Below, piece by piece: positions 54,031 to 62,643 of a stretch of 64,000 nucleotides of DNA. Every line of letters starts with the position of its first letter. The stretch's first letter is position 1. Both the position numbers and the translations under genes were made by a program. Source of the DNA: an uncultured Bacteroidota bacterium (GTDB lineage: Bacteria; Bacteroidota; Bacteroidia; Bacteroidales; VadinHA17); assembly GCA_903824785.1 (NCBI GenBank), contig CAIJYD010000037.1:62001-126000 (forward strand), in the 5' to 3' direction. Below the pieces are notes generated by a model, which had not been told where the DNA came from, did not search any database, and saw only the letters and a program-made list of their open reading frames with translations.

Positions 54031-55980
54031 TTATTGATTTGCATACTTTGTTTCAATCAGATCAATGATTCTCAATACCTCGCCAACACTCCAGGCCTGT
54101 GAAATAGCTCCCTGCGGGGAATGAGGAGGATCTCCGTCATGAATTTCAGAAATTGTGCTTATTCCATGTTCACTCATCACAGCTTCGAGACCAAAAATCA
54201 GTTTTTTCACTTTCTGAAGACCCTGTTGTCCATAAACTTTGAGCCATCCTTCACAAAATGGGCCAAGCAACCACGGCCAGACTGTCCCCTGGTGATATGC
54301 TTTATCTCTCTCTTCCTGATTTCCCTTATATGCTCCCTTGTAAAACAGATTGCCCGGAGACAGCGTTCTGAGTCCTCTCACAGTAACCAGTTCTCTGTCG
54401 GCAATATCAAGAACTTTTTTCATTTGCTCCTTGTCAAGCATCGAATATGGTAAAGAAACAGCGATAACCATATTGGGTCTGACAAAAGTATTTTTTCCTT
54501 CATCATCATTAACATAATCAGCCAGATAGCCTATCTTATCATCCCAGAATAATTCAAGAAATGATTGTTTTATAAGAGCCGGTAACTCTTCATATTCCTT
54601 AATAAAGCTCTTATCATTTGTTTTCCCTGCCATTTCAAGAGAAAAGCTGACAGCATTATACCAGAGAGCATTTATCTCAACCGGATATCCTCTTCTGGGA
54701 GTAACAGGAATTCCATTCACTACAGCATCCATCCAGGTAAGTGCTTTCCCCGGAGCATCAGCATAAATGAGACCGTTTTGTCTCATATGTATATTAAAAG
54801 CCGTACCGTTTTTATAGGCATTAAGTACCGATTTTGCGGCTTCACCATAAAGCTCCCAACCATCTTCACCACCTTGCGAAATATATTGCTGAACAGCCCA
54901 GAAAAACCAAAGAGGAGCATCAACAGAATTAAAAGCCGGATTACTGTCATTCCCCATATTTGGGAACAAGCCATTTTTCATTCTGTCAACCTGAGTATCA
55001 AGAACTTCCCTGTAAAGCACCAGTTTATGACGAGCCAATGCCAATCCGGGAAGCGAGATAAAGGTATCTCTGCCCCATGCCCCAAACCAGGGATACCCGG
55101 CAATAAGAAGAGTTTTTCCCCCTCTCTTTTCAACAAATTGCTGAGCGGCATTTCTTAGACAATTACTAAAACTTGCCCGTGGCGTTTTTCCGGAAACAGT
55201 TTTTGTAAATTTCTGCTTAAGACCCGATGGTTTTTCCTCTTTTGTTGATGCGGAGAATACTATCATATCTCCTTCTTTGGCTTTAAACTCAAAAAAACCT
55301 GGAGTAAACAGATCTTCTGAATAATCGTATCCCCGTTTCTGCTCTTCAGGATATTCGATACCGAGGTACCAGTCAGGAACATGGACAAATTCAACTTTTG
55401 TTGAAAATTGCAGATTTAATGAAGGGAATCCTTCATACATCTTCGATTTTATACCGTTTTCAATAAAATCAACTTTTGTGTTGGCAGCCAGGTTAGCATG
55501 AGTGAGCTCATGAATATTCCGGAAAGCAAGGAAGGGGCGCAACTGTATCTTCATCGGTTCAGGCGCTTCAAGAATTGTAAACCTTAAAAGAAATTGTTCC
55601 TCATAGTGAACAAGAAGCCTCTCCTGTTTAATAATTACCCCCCCAACCCGGAAAATCCTTGAAGGAATATTGTCAGCGTTGAAATCCTCAATATATTTAT
55701 GTCCCTTTGGATTGAAGTAATCACCTTTATACTTGATTAACCCAAGGTTGAAACTCTTGTCATTATTCAGAACCTTTACATCAAGTGTTGAAAGAAGCAC
55801 AAATCTTTCGCCACCAAGCTCGTCGACAGGACAAACTAATAATCCGTGGTACTTTCGTGTGTTACATCCGACAATCGTAGTGGAGGAGTAAGACCCTGCC
55901 CTGTTTGTTCTGATAATCTCACGCGCCAGCGAATACTCAAGATTTACTACTTGAGATTTTTCGAACTTAATGTAACTCAT
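54031..55980 (-). CDS. Amylo-alpha-1,6-glucosidase / glycogen debranching enzyme (GH133 type)
   Basis: Removes alpha-1,6-linked glucose at branch points of glycogen. The ATG at 55980 gives 649 residues (MSYIKFEKSQ); the open frame runs 25 codons further but those are AT-rich leader. The N-terminal glycogen-debranching_N domain (about 15-235, CNTRKYHGLLV) is followed by an (alpha/alpha)6 domain with GYPWFGAWGRDTFISLPGL near 295 and HQGTVWPWLLGPFCEGW near 590. Only the glucosidase half of the eukaryotic enzyme is represented. It is the first gene of the four-gene glycogen operon. Confidence 0.92.
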   Translation of the reverse strand: MSYIKFEKSQVVNLEYSLAREIIRTNRAGSYSSTTIVGCNTRKYHGLLVCPVDELGGERFVLLSTLDVKVLNNDKSFNLGLIKYKGDYFNPKGHKYIEDFNADNIPSRIFRVGGVIIKQERLLVHYEEQFLLRFTILEAPEPMKIQLRPFLAFRNIHELTHANLAANTKVDFIENGIKSKMYEGFPSLNLQFSTKVEFVHVPDWYLGIEYPEEQKRGYDYSEDLFTPGFFEFKAKEGDMIVFSASTKEEKPSGLKQKFTKTVSGKTPRASFSNCLRNAAQQFVEKRGGKTLLIAGYPWFGAWGRDTFISLPGLALARHKLVLYREVLDTQVDRMKNGLFPNMGNDSNPAFNSVDAPLWFFWAVQQYISQGGEDGWELYGEAAKSVLNAYKNGTAFNIHMRQNGLIYADAPGKALTWMDAVVNGIPVTPRRGYPVEINALWYNAVSFSLEMAGKTNDKSFIKEYEELPALIKQSFLELFWDDKIGYLADYVNDDEGKNTFVRPNMVIAVSLPYSMLDKEQMKKVLDIADRELVTVRGLRTLSPGNLFYKGAYKGNQEERDKAYHQGTVWPWLLGPFCEGWLKVYGQQGLQKVKKLIFGLEAVMSEHGISTISEIHDGDPPHSPQGAISQAWSVGEVLRIIDLIETKYANQ

Positions 55981-56216
55981 GTAATTACGGTTAGTATAAA
56001 ATAAAAATCTATGTAATATAGCAAAATTAAACGAACTCTGCAAACAGACTTCCACGGTACAAAGAAAATTAATATAATTTCAACAACAAATATTTAAATA
56101 TTTTTTTTTGCCTTAAAAGTACCCCACTCTTCTGATTATTAACAACTTTAGATTAGATTTTTTATTTTATTTAGTGATGTCTGGTTCAAAAAAGTAGTGC
56201 CGGATAAAAAAAAGAA

Positions 56217-56224
56217 TAACTTTG
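56217..56224 (+). promoter_or_regulatory. Putative -7 promoter element of the TlpA-like pair
   Basis: TAACTTTG matches TAnnTTTG, 43 bp before the ATG at 56268. No clear -33 box was found. Confidence 0.55.
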
Positions 56225-56267
56225 CAGCTCAATAATTCAAAATAATTAACAATTAACACCTTACTTA

Positions 56268-57437
56268 ATGAATAAGAAGTTTTTCCTGTACCTGTTTGCT
56301 GCAATGGCTATTGCCGGTTGTAAAAATAATACTTTCACCATTTCGGGCACACTTTTGAATTCTGTTCCGGGGAACTATATTTTTCTTGATGAACTGAAAT
56401 CAGATAAACTGATTGCGTTGGATTCAGTTAAAATATCGGATGATGGAAAATTTACTTTTAAATCGGAGATTAAATTACCTGCATTTTATCTTCTCAAAAC
56501 TAATAATAACAACTTTATTACGATGTTGTTATCACCGGGTGAAAAAGTGATTATAAATGCCCAAATGGATTCTTTAAACTATCCTGTCACAGTTTCCGGC
56601 TCAACCGGAACAGAATCAATGGTTGAATACAATAGAAACCTCAGGAGGTCTATTGATAAGTTTAACGGATTGAATACCATCTATATGCAAAATACAGGGA
56701 GCCCGGATCTTCCTGAAGTAATAAAATCGCTCGACAGTCTGGCGCAAAATTATCTTAATGATATCAATACCTACACCAAAAATTACATAGACGAAAATAT
56801 TAATTCGCTTGTAAGTCTTGTTGCATTATATCAGCAGGTTGCCCCGAGTGTTTTTGTCCTTAACCCTGCAAGGGATCTGAGCTACTTTGTAAAAGTCGAC
56901 TCATCATTGTCGCTTAAGTATCCGGATTATGAGCCTGTAATGACTCTTCATGACCAGGTTCAGAAACTGGTTACCAATGTAAATGAAGGACCAGCTGCTG
57001 CAGCGCCTGTTTCTGGAGAAGGTGCACAGGTTCCCGAGATAACCCTTCCAAATCCTGAAGGCAAATCAATCAGCCTCTCTTCAACCAGAGGATCGGTAGT
57101 ATTGCTCGATTTCTGGGCTTCATGGTGTGCTCCCTGCAGACAGGAGAATCCAAATCTTGTAAAAGCTTACGAGCTATATCACAAAAAAGGATTTCAGATC
57201 TTTCAGGTTTCGCTCGATAAAACAAAAGATGCATGGGAAAAAGGGATTAAGGATGACAACCTTGGTAAATGGATTCATGTAAGTGATGTTCAATACTGGA
57301 ATTCTATTGTTGTTCCACTATACAAGATAGAATCTATTCCAACCAATTTTCTTCTTGATAAAGATGGTCGCATAATTGCATCAAACCTGAGGGGCGAACA
57401 GCTGCAGATAAAACTGGCTGAAATCTTCAAAAATTAA
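56268..57437 (+). CDS. TlpA-like thiol-disulfide lipoprotein with DUF4369 domain
   Basis: Envelope thioredoxin-like reductase, lipid-anchored. The 389-residue product has a signal peptide with lipobox AIAGC (Cys18) and an N-terminal DUF4369 beta domain (about 22-125, TFTISGTLLNSVPGNYIFLDEL). A helical linker follows, then a C-terminal AhpC/TlpA thioredoxin fold with LLDFWASWCAPCRQENP (Cys287 and Cys290) and the cis-Pro region IESIPTNFLLDKDGR. The architecture is characteristic of Bacteroidetes. A paralogue follows 40 bp downstream. The substrate is unknown. Confidence 0.92.
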   Translation: MNKKFFLYLFAAMAIAGCKNNTFTISGTLLNSVPGNYIFLDELKSDKLIALDSVKISDDGKFTFKSEIKLPAFYLLKTNNNNFITMLLSPGEKVIINAQMDSLNYPVTVSGSTGTESMVEYNRNLRRSIDKFNGLNTIYMQNTGSPDLPEVIKSLDSLAQNYLNDINTYTKNYIDENINSLVSLVALYQQVAPSVFVLNPARDLSYFVKVDSSLSLKYPDYEPVMTLHDQVQKLVTNVNEGPAAAAPVSGEGAQVPEITLPNPEGKSISLSSTRGSVVLLDFWASWCAPCRQENPNLVKAYELYHKKGFQIFQVSLDKTKDAWEKGIKDDNLGKWIHVSDVQYWNSIVVPLYKIESIPTNFLLDKDGRIIASNLRGEQLQIKLAEIFKN

Positions 57438-57477
57438 GTTTTATACTGAATAGAGAAAACAGGTAATCCGACTTTTA

Positions 57478-58638
57478 ATGAAACGAATAATATTTCTGCT
57501 GATTCTGGTTATTACTATTTCCGGATGTAAAAACAAGGACTCATTTTATGTTGATGGCGTTATAAAGGGAAAAACAGGGAAAACTATATTTATCAACAGG
57601 CTGGATATTGATACTCCTGTATTGCTCGACTCCTCCAAGGTCAGCAAAAACGGAAAATTCAGTTTCAGGATCAAGGCATCCGAGGCAGATTTCTATCTGC
57701 TTGGATTTTCAACCACCGATTTTATTACTCTCTTAGCTGAACCCGGTGAAAAGATAAAACTTGGTTTTGAAGGAAAAAATATATTTGAGAAATACTCCGT
57801 AACCGGTTCCATAGGCTCTCAAAAACTGCAGGTTCTTGATCAGGCTCTCAACAATACAAAAAGCAAACTTGACTCATTAAGTAAAGTCTACTCCAAAGCT
57901 TCAACGGAGCCCGGTTTTGATGCTAAAGGCCCTGCACTGGCAGCTGAATTTAATAAATTATTAATGGCTCAGCGAAAAAACAATATCGGGTTTATCCTTG
58001 AAAATATGAATTCTCTGGTTTCAATTAAAGCATTATACCAGCGAATTAACCCCGAAACTTATGTTCTTTATGACCCTCATGATCTTCAATACCTAAAAAT
58101 AGTAACTGACTCACTTACACGTCATTATCCAAACTCAAAACAAGTTCAGGCTCTTGCCAGAGACTTTGAGAAGGAGATGAATCAGATGTATCTCAACCAG
58201 ATCAACAATGCAACACAGGGTGCTACTGAAGTACGACTTGACCCTGATTTAAAAGATGTTACAGGGAAAAGAGTGGCTCTCTCTTCTTTGAAAGGAAAAT
58301 ATGTTCTTCTCACATTCTGGTCGTTCCGGTCAAAAGATTGTATTGCAGAAAACCTTCAGTTTAAGGAGTTTTACAGAATGTATAATAACAAGGGGTTTGA
58401 GATTTATCAGATTAATCTTGATCAGAACGAATCAGACTGGAAATCGGCTGTTAAATTTGACGAACTGGATTGGATAAGTACAAGAGAAGACGACCCTCTG
58501 AATCCCAAAAATGCAATTCTATTTAACGTAAAGAACCTTCCTGCCAACTTTCTCTTCGACAAGAGCGGAGAGATCATCGGATCAAACCTGCATGGCAAAT
58601 CCCTGCAGCTGAAACTTGAACAGATCTTTAATAAATAA
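57478..58638 (+). CDS. TlpA-like lipoprotein paralogue lacking the CxxC pair
   Basis: Tandem paralogue of the preceding gene: 386 residues, lipobox TISGC (Cys17), N-terminal DUF4369-like domain, helical linker and thioredoxin fold. At the active site the sequence is FWSFRSKDC, so the first Cys of WCxxC is Ser (about residue 285) and only the second Cys (288) remains. The cis-Pro region is kept (VKNLPANFLFDKSGE). Classical disulfide exchange is unlikely; a binding or scaffold role, or mixed-disulfide chemistry with one Cys, is possible. It is probably co-transcribed with the first gene and with the LpxH-like gene. Confidence 0.88.
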   Translation: MKRIIFLLILVITISGCKNKDSFYVDGVIKGKTGKTIFINRLDIDTPVLLDSSKVSKNGKFSFRIKASEADFYLLGFSTTDFITLLAEPGEKIKLGFEGKNIFEKYSVTGSIGSQKLQVLDQALNNTKSKLDSLSKVYSKASTEPGFDAKGPALAAEFNKLLMAQRKNNIGFILENMNSLVSIKALYQRINPETYVLYDPHDLQYLKIVTDSLTRHYPNSKQVQALARDFEKEMNQMYLNQINNATQGATEVRLDPDLKDVTGKRVALSSLKGKYVLLTFWSFRSKDCIAENLQFKEFYRMYNNKGFEIYQINLDQNESDWKSAVKFDELDWISTREDDPLNPKNAILFNVKNLPANFLFDKSGEIIGSNLHGKSLQLKLEQIFNK

Positions 58639-58647
58639 ACCTACACT

Positions 58648-59394
58648 TTGCCAGAAACGGGAAAAATATATTTTGCTTCTGATTTCCACCTTGGATTACC
58701 TGCAGGAGCTCCCCCATTGGAAAGGGAGAAAAAGATAGTAAGGTGGTTAAATTCCATTGTACACGATGCAAAAGAGATTTACCTGCTTGGCGATATTTTT
58801 GATTTCTGGTGGGAATATAAGCATGTTGTCCCTCGCGGATTCACAAGATTTCTTGGAACAGCTGCTTCCATAACCGATTCGGGTATTCCAATCCATTTTT
58901 TTACAGGCAACCACGACATGTGGGTAGGTGATTATCTCTCCCGTGAATGCGGATTCATAATTCATACAAGCCCTGCGACATTCAATTTCAACGGAAAAAT
59001 ATTCCATCTTGCTCATGGAGAAGGTCTTGGAACAAAAGACTGGAGGTATAAAATTTTGCTCAAAATATTCCGGAATAATGTTATTCGCAGCATGTACTCA
59101 ATTATCCATCCTACAATAGGTGTTGGGATAGGTCTCAGCTGGTCATTACATTCACGGCTTGGAAAAGGGATAATGAAAGAGTTTTTGGGCGAAGAAAAAG
59201 AAGACCTCATAAGGTATGCCCGGACAATTCTTGAGAATGAAAAAACTGATTACTTCATCTTTGGACATCGCCATCTGGGAATGATTTATAATCTTAACGA
59301 TTCAGCAGAAATAGTATTTCTTGGGGATTGGATAAAAAACGGAAGTTATGCTGAGTGGGATGGGAACAGGCTTTCTTTCAAGACAATAGGCTAA
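58648..59394 (+). CDS. lpxH: UDP-2,3-diacylglucosamine diphosphatase-like phosphoesterase (TTG start)
   Basis: Metallophosphoesterase of the LpxH group, which hydrolyses UDP-2,3-diacylglucosamine to lipid X in lipid A synthesis. The 248-residue product has the metal-binding motifs ASDFHLG (residues 9-15), LGDIFDFWWEY near 48, FTGNHDMW near 88, LAHGEGLG near 124, and FGHRHLGM near 205. The only start before the first motif is TTG at 58648, 9 bp after the preceding stop, since no ATG or GTG exists in frame. Its stop interleaves with that of the minus-strand gene. LpxH versus a related phosphoesterase is not certain. Confidence 0.85.
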   Translation: MPETGKIYFASDFHLGLPAGAPPLEREKKIVRWLNSIVHDAKEIYLLGDIFDFWWEYKHVVPRGFTRFLGTAASITDSGIPIHFFTGNHDMWVGDYLSRECGFIIHTSPATFNFNGKIFHLAHGEGLGTKDWRYKILLKIFRNNVIRSMYSIIHPTIGVGIGLSWSLHSRLGKGIMKEFLGEEKEDLIRYARTILENEKTDYFIFGHRHLGMIYNLNDSAEIVFLGDWIKNGSYAEWDGNRLSFKTIG

Positions 59395-60506
59395 ACAGTT
59401 CTGTCTTCAACTTTTACCGTTAAAGTATAATAAGAATAAAGATCATTCAGCTGTTCAAACTGATAAACCAGTTTACTTCCTGACTTTCTGGCCATATCAA
59501 TTAATCCCATATTACCTGTGCTGTCGGTGCTGATTGTCTGACCCGAAAGGGATTTTCTGAAGAGTTCTTTAAGGCCAATCTTATCATACTTATTGACATT
59601 ATCCAGTTTTTCTTTAAGATGATCAACCTCTGTATTCAGTATCAGATTGCCGGTGGTAAGGGAATAGACCTTTCCCTCAAGACTGATTATTGCGATCGGC
59701 ATTCCGAACTTTTCTTCCGGCTCAATTCCCGGACTGTATTTCGCAAGGTTCTCAAGAATTTCAACAAGTATACTGAACACCCTTTTCTTAAGATTTGCTT
59801 CGATATCTTCTTCCGCGAGTTTTGTTTCAGTAAAAGAGATCACCTCTTTTCCGACATCGGGGGAGATATGTCCCGACCAGATCAGATAAATATTATTCTC
59901 CGCCATAAGCCTTTCCAGCTGAGAAATATTCTTTCCCTGAAAAGGTTTCTCTTTACCTCTTACATGAACTCCTACTCCTCCTGAATCGACTGTCTTGCTT
60001 AATATGAAATAGGAATATTCCTCATCGAGCGGTACAAAATCATAATCGAGTTTATTTCCTGTTTTTTTTGCCATCTCAATAAGACCAAGGCCGGCTCCTC
60101 CTTTATTGCTGAACTCAGCGGTGCTGAGCATCTGCCTGTAAACATTCCTGATCTCTTTTGTTTCCAGATTATTGACCTCATCGAGACGTATTTTAAGGTC
60201 ATTAATACTGGAAGTGGGGAGGACATTTCCGGTTGTAACAGTATAGCCGTGAGGTTTTTTGGAATAAACAACCAGTGACATGCTGGCATGCTGAATCTTA
60301 TTGGTGTGCCTTGAGACATTCTGAAGACTCTCCAGAACAAACATAAAAAGCCGTTTCCTTCCTACAAACCCAAATTCCGAATTCTCCATCTCTTTTTCAA
60401 GAAGCATAAGAAGCGGAATGGAATTCTCATTTGTAACAACACCCCGGTAAACGAACATGAGGCGCTCCTTCATCATTTTATCGCGAATACTACGAATAAA
60501 ATCCAT
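59391..60506 (-). CDS. SiaB/DUF6272-type protein, internally duplicated
   Basis: The 371-residue product consists of two similar halves (about 1-180 and 185-371). Each resembles the SiaB-family/DUF6272 fold, which is related to histidine-kinase-like ATPases. The repeats share a helix with an N-box-like Glu/Asn (FVLESLQNVSRHTN near 58; LVEILENLAKYSPG near 248), a TTGN element, and a Gly-rich segment (GAGLGLIEMAKKTG near 136; GNMGLIDMARKSG near 332). SiaB acts in a Pseudomonas pathway as a kinase of an anti-sigma-antagonist-type partner. Whether this protein has kinase activity is unknown. No partner SiaA or SiaC gene is visible here. Confidence 0.75.
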   Translation of the reverse strand: MDFIRSIRDKMMKERLMFVYRGVVTNENSIPLLMLLEKEMENSEFGFVGRKRLFMFVLESLQNVSRHTNKIQHASMSLVVYSKKPHGYTVTTGNVLPTSSINDLKIRLDEVNNLETKEIRNVYRQMLSTAEFSNKGGAGLGLIEMAKKTGNKLDYDFVPLDEEYSYFILSKTVDSGGVGVHVRGKEKPFQGKNISQLERLMAENNIYLIWSGHISPDVGKEVISFTETKLAEEDIEANLKKRVFSILVEILENLAKYSPGIEPEEKFGMPIAIISLEGKVYSLTTGNLILNTEVDHLKEKLDNVNKYDKIGLKELFRKSLSGQTISTDSTGNMGLIDMARKSGSKLVYQFEQLNDLYSYYTLTVKVEDRTV

Positions 60507-60659
60507 GCAACGAAGATGAGGTAGTTAAATAAGGTTATAAAAATAGTAAAAAATGATTATCTCACCAATATAAATCAAAATCTGATTCAATAAAGTGATA
60601 TATCCGATATTGTTTAACCGGATAAAATGAGAAACCGGAATGGCCGACATATGATTTTT

Positions 60660-61199
60660 TCAGATCACAACTCCGGAAATCTTTTTGCGGCATCCCGGAC
60701 AAAGAGACGAGCTTTTCTGATCAATATCTTCAACATATGTTCCCGAACGCATTACACATGTTGGGATATGGCAGTGAATTAATCCAAAAGTATGGCCAAG
60801 TTCATGGATAATCTCTTTCTTAAAACGCTCAGAAATAAAATTATCCGCCGTATTTATGCCATACCGTTCATTGCTTAACCTGTAAAGAGAAGCTATTCCG
60901 GTACGGCCGTTTAAAAAGGCTTGTCCGAAAATATAGGTAAGGATAGGAATGAAAAGATCAACACTGAATAACCCGACTGTTTTATTTGAATCGGAAGAAT
61001 AGGCAGAATCGACCTCTTTTAAAAGCTTTGTTCCATCATATTGCCTTCGGCCCGGATCGTAAAATTCGCTCAGATCGAGACGTCCTTCTTTAATATTCAC
61101 CTGAAAAAAATACTCCTGTTTCACTGCCTCGGCAATGTCCCTGAGAAACACTTCTTCGAAATATCCGAAAGAGATCAATGTGATATTTTGCAGATCCAT
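60660..61199 (-). CDS. Archaemetzincin-like zinc metalloprotease (peptidase M54)
   Basis: Small soluble metzincin-type protease. The 179-residue product has the zinc site and helix KEIIHELGHTFGLIHC (HExxHxxGxxHC, about residues 128-142). A cysteine pattern CVMRSG (148-153) and CPGC (about 168-171) follows, matching archaemetzincins in which four Cys bind a second zinc. No signal peptide is present. It is flanked by the SiaB-like gene (gap 153 bp) and by the sigma-54 regulator (gap 91 bp). The natural substrate of the family is poorly known. Confidence 0.88.
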   Translation of the reverse strand: MDLQNITLISFGYFEEVFLRDIAEAVKQEYFFQVNIKEGRLDLSEFYDPGRRQYDGTKLLKEVDSAYSSDSNKTVGLFSVDLFIPILTYIFGQAFLNGRTGIASLYRLSNERYGINTADNFISERFKKEIIHELGHTFGLIHCHIPTCVMRSGTYVEDIDQKSSSLCPGCRKKISGVVI

Positions 61200-61290
61200 T
61201 TAAAAAAAAGATGTCAGATTAATTATTAATCCTGCCACTAATTGTTAAAATTTTCATTGCTGAAAAATCTGGTTATCAGAAAGTATGGTG

Positions 61291-62631
61291 TTAATCTGCT
61301 GATTTCAGACCATACTTTGAGATCTTATTATAGAGTGTAACCCTGTCAACCTTCAGTGCTTTTGCAGCACGCGAAATATTCCAGCTGTATTTATTCAGAA
61401 TCTGAAGTATGTGTGTTTTTTCGAGATCCTCAAGGCTCTCAATTGAATTACTTATTATGGATTTTTCAAGAGGAAGATCCCTGAGTGAAATTTTCTTTCC
61501 GTTTCCAACAACAATTGCCCTCTCAATCATGTTTTCAAGTTCACGGACATTCCCCGGGAAGTTAAATTCCTCCAGACGTTTTAATGCAGCTGAATCAATT
61601 GAAACAGGCTGAAGATTCATTGAAGTACAGTATTTTTTAATAAAATAGTCTACCAGCATTGGAATGTCTTCAATTCTTTCACGCAAAGGAGGAACATAAA
61701 TATTCACGACATTAAGCCTGTAATATAAATCTTCACGGAAAATACCCTTTTCGACCATACCTTTCAAATCTCTGTTTGTAGCACAAATTACCCGGAAATC
61801 AGATGAAATTTCTTTGTTCCCTCCAACACGTATAAATTTCTTTGATTCAAGAACACGCAGAAGATCGATCTGCATTTTTGTAGATATTGTGGCAATTTCA
61901 TCGAGAAAGATTGTCCCGTTATCGGCCATTTCAAACCGCCCCTTTCGATTGAACATAGCGCCCGTAAATGCTCCCTTTTCATGGCCGAACAATTCACTTT
62001 CAAGTAAACTTTCGGTTAATGCACCGCAGTGAACACTGACCAGCGGAAAAAATTTACGTGTGGAATTGGAATGGATTGCTCTGGCAACAAGCTCTTTTCC
62101 TGTACCACTTTCACCGGTAATTACAACTGAAGAATTAGACTGTGCAACGCTCTCAATATCCTTAAGAACCTTCTTCATCTGATCGCTGCTGCCAATCATA
62201 TCTTCCACATTTTCGAGTGAGACAACCTTTTTCTTAAGGTTTTCATTCTCCTCTTTCAATGAAATTTGCCTGGTAGCATTCCTTATCAGATGAGAAAGAT
62301 CGTCGGGGTCGAAAGGTTTTGTTACATAGTCAAATGCACCGTCTTTTAATGCCTGAACTGCAGTGTCAACAGTAGCGAATGCCGTCATTATTATAACTAT
62401 CGAATCGGTTTTAAGAAGTTTTATTCTTCTTAGCATCTCCAGACCGTCCATCCCCGGCATCTTTATATCAGCAAGAATTATATCAAAGCTGTCCGATTCA
62501 AGCATGGTCAATGCTTTGTTTGCATTCTCGGCATTCTCAACCCGATATCCGTCTTCGATGAACCAGCTGTATAAAGAGTCCCTTACTGATTCCTCGTCGT
62601 CAACTATTAATATTGAGATCTTTTTCGTCAT
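61291..62631 (-). CDS. NtrC-type sigma-54-dependent response regulator
   Basis: Two-component regulator that activates RNA polymerase containing sigma-54. The 446-residue product has a receiver domain (1-120) with phospho-acceptor Asp55 in DIILADIKMPG. The AAA+ domain has Walker A GESGTGKELVARAIH near 172, the sigma-54 contact loop EKGAFTGAM near 218, and Walker B DNGTIFLDEIATIS near 238. A C-terminal Fis-type helix-turn-helix (SRAAKALKVDRVTLYNKISK) ends the protein. It follows the sensor kinase by 12 bp, making a clear pair. Its targets are not known. Confidence 0.95.
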   Translation of the reverse strand: MTKKISILIVDDEESVRDSLYSWFIEDGYRVENAENANKALTMLESDSFDIILADIKMPGMDGLEMLRRIKLLKTDSIVIIMTAFATVDTAVQALKDGAFDYVTKPFDPDDLSHLIRNATRQISLKEENENLKKKVVSLENVEDMIGSSDQMKKVLKDIESVAQSNSSVVITGESGTGKELVARAIHSNSTRKFFPLVSVHCGALTESLLESELFGHEKGAFTGAMFNRKGRFEMADNGTIFLDEIATISTKMQIDLLRVLESKKFIRVGGNKEISSDFRVICATNRDLKGMVEKGIFREDLYYRLNVVNIYVPPLRERIEDIPMLVDYFIKKYCTSMNLQPVSIDSAALKRLEEFNFPGNVRELENMIERAIVVGNGKKISLRDLPLEKSIISNSIESLEDLEKTHILQILNKYSWNISRAAKALKVDRVTLYNKISKYGLKSAD

Positions 62632-62643
62632 TTTCTGATTACA

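Noticed and set aside
60507-60659. Possible sigma-54 (-24/-12) promoter upstream of the SiaB-like gene
   Set aside because: A TGGCC occurs on the minus strand, but no GC element lies at the required distance, so the match is not convincing.
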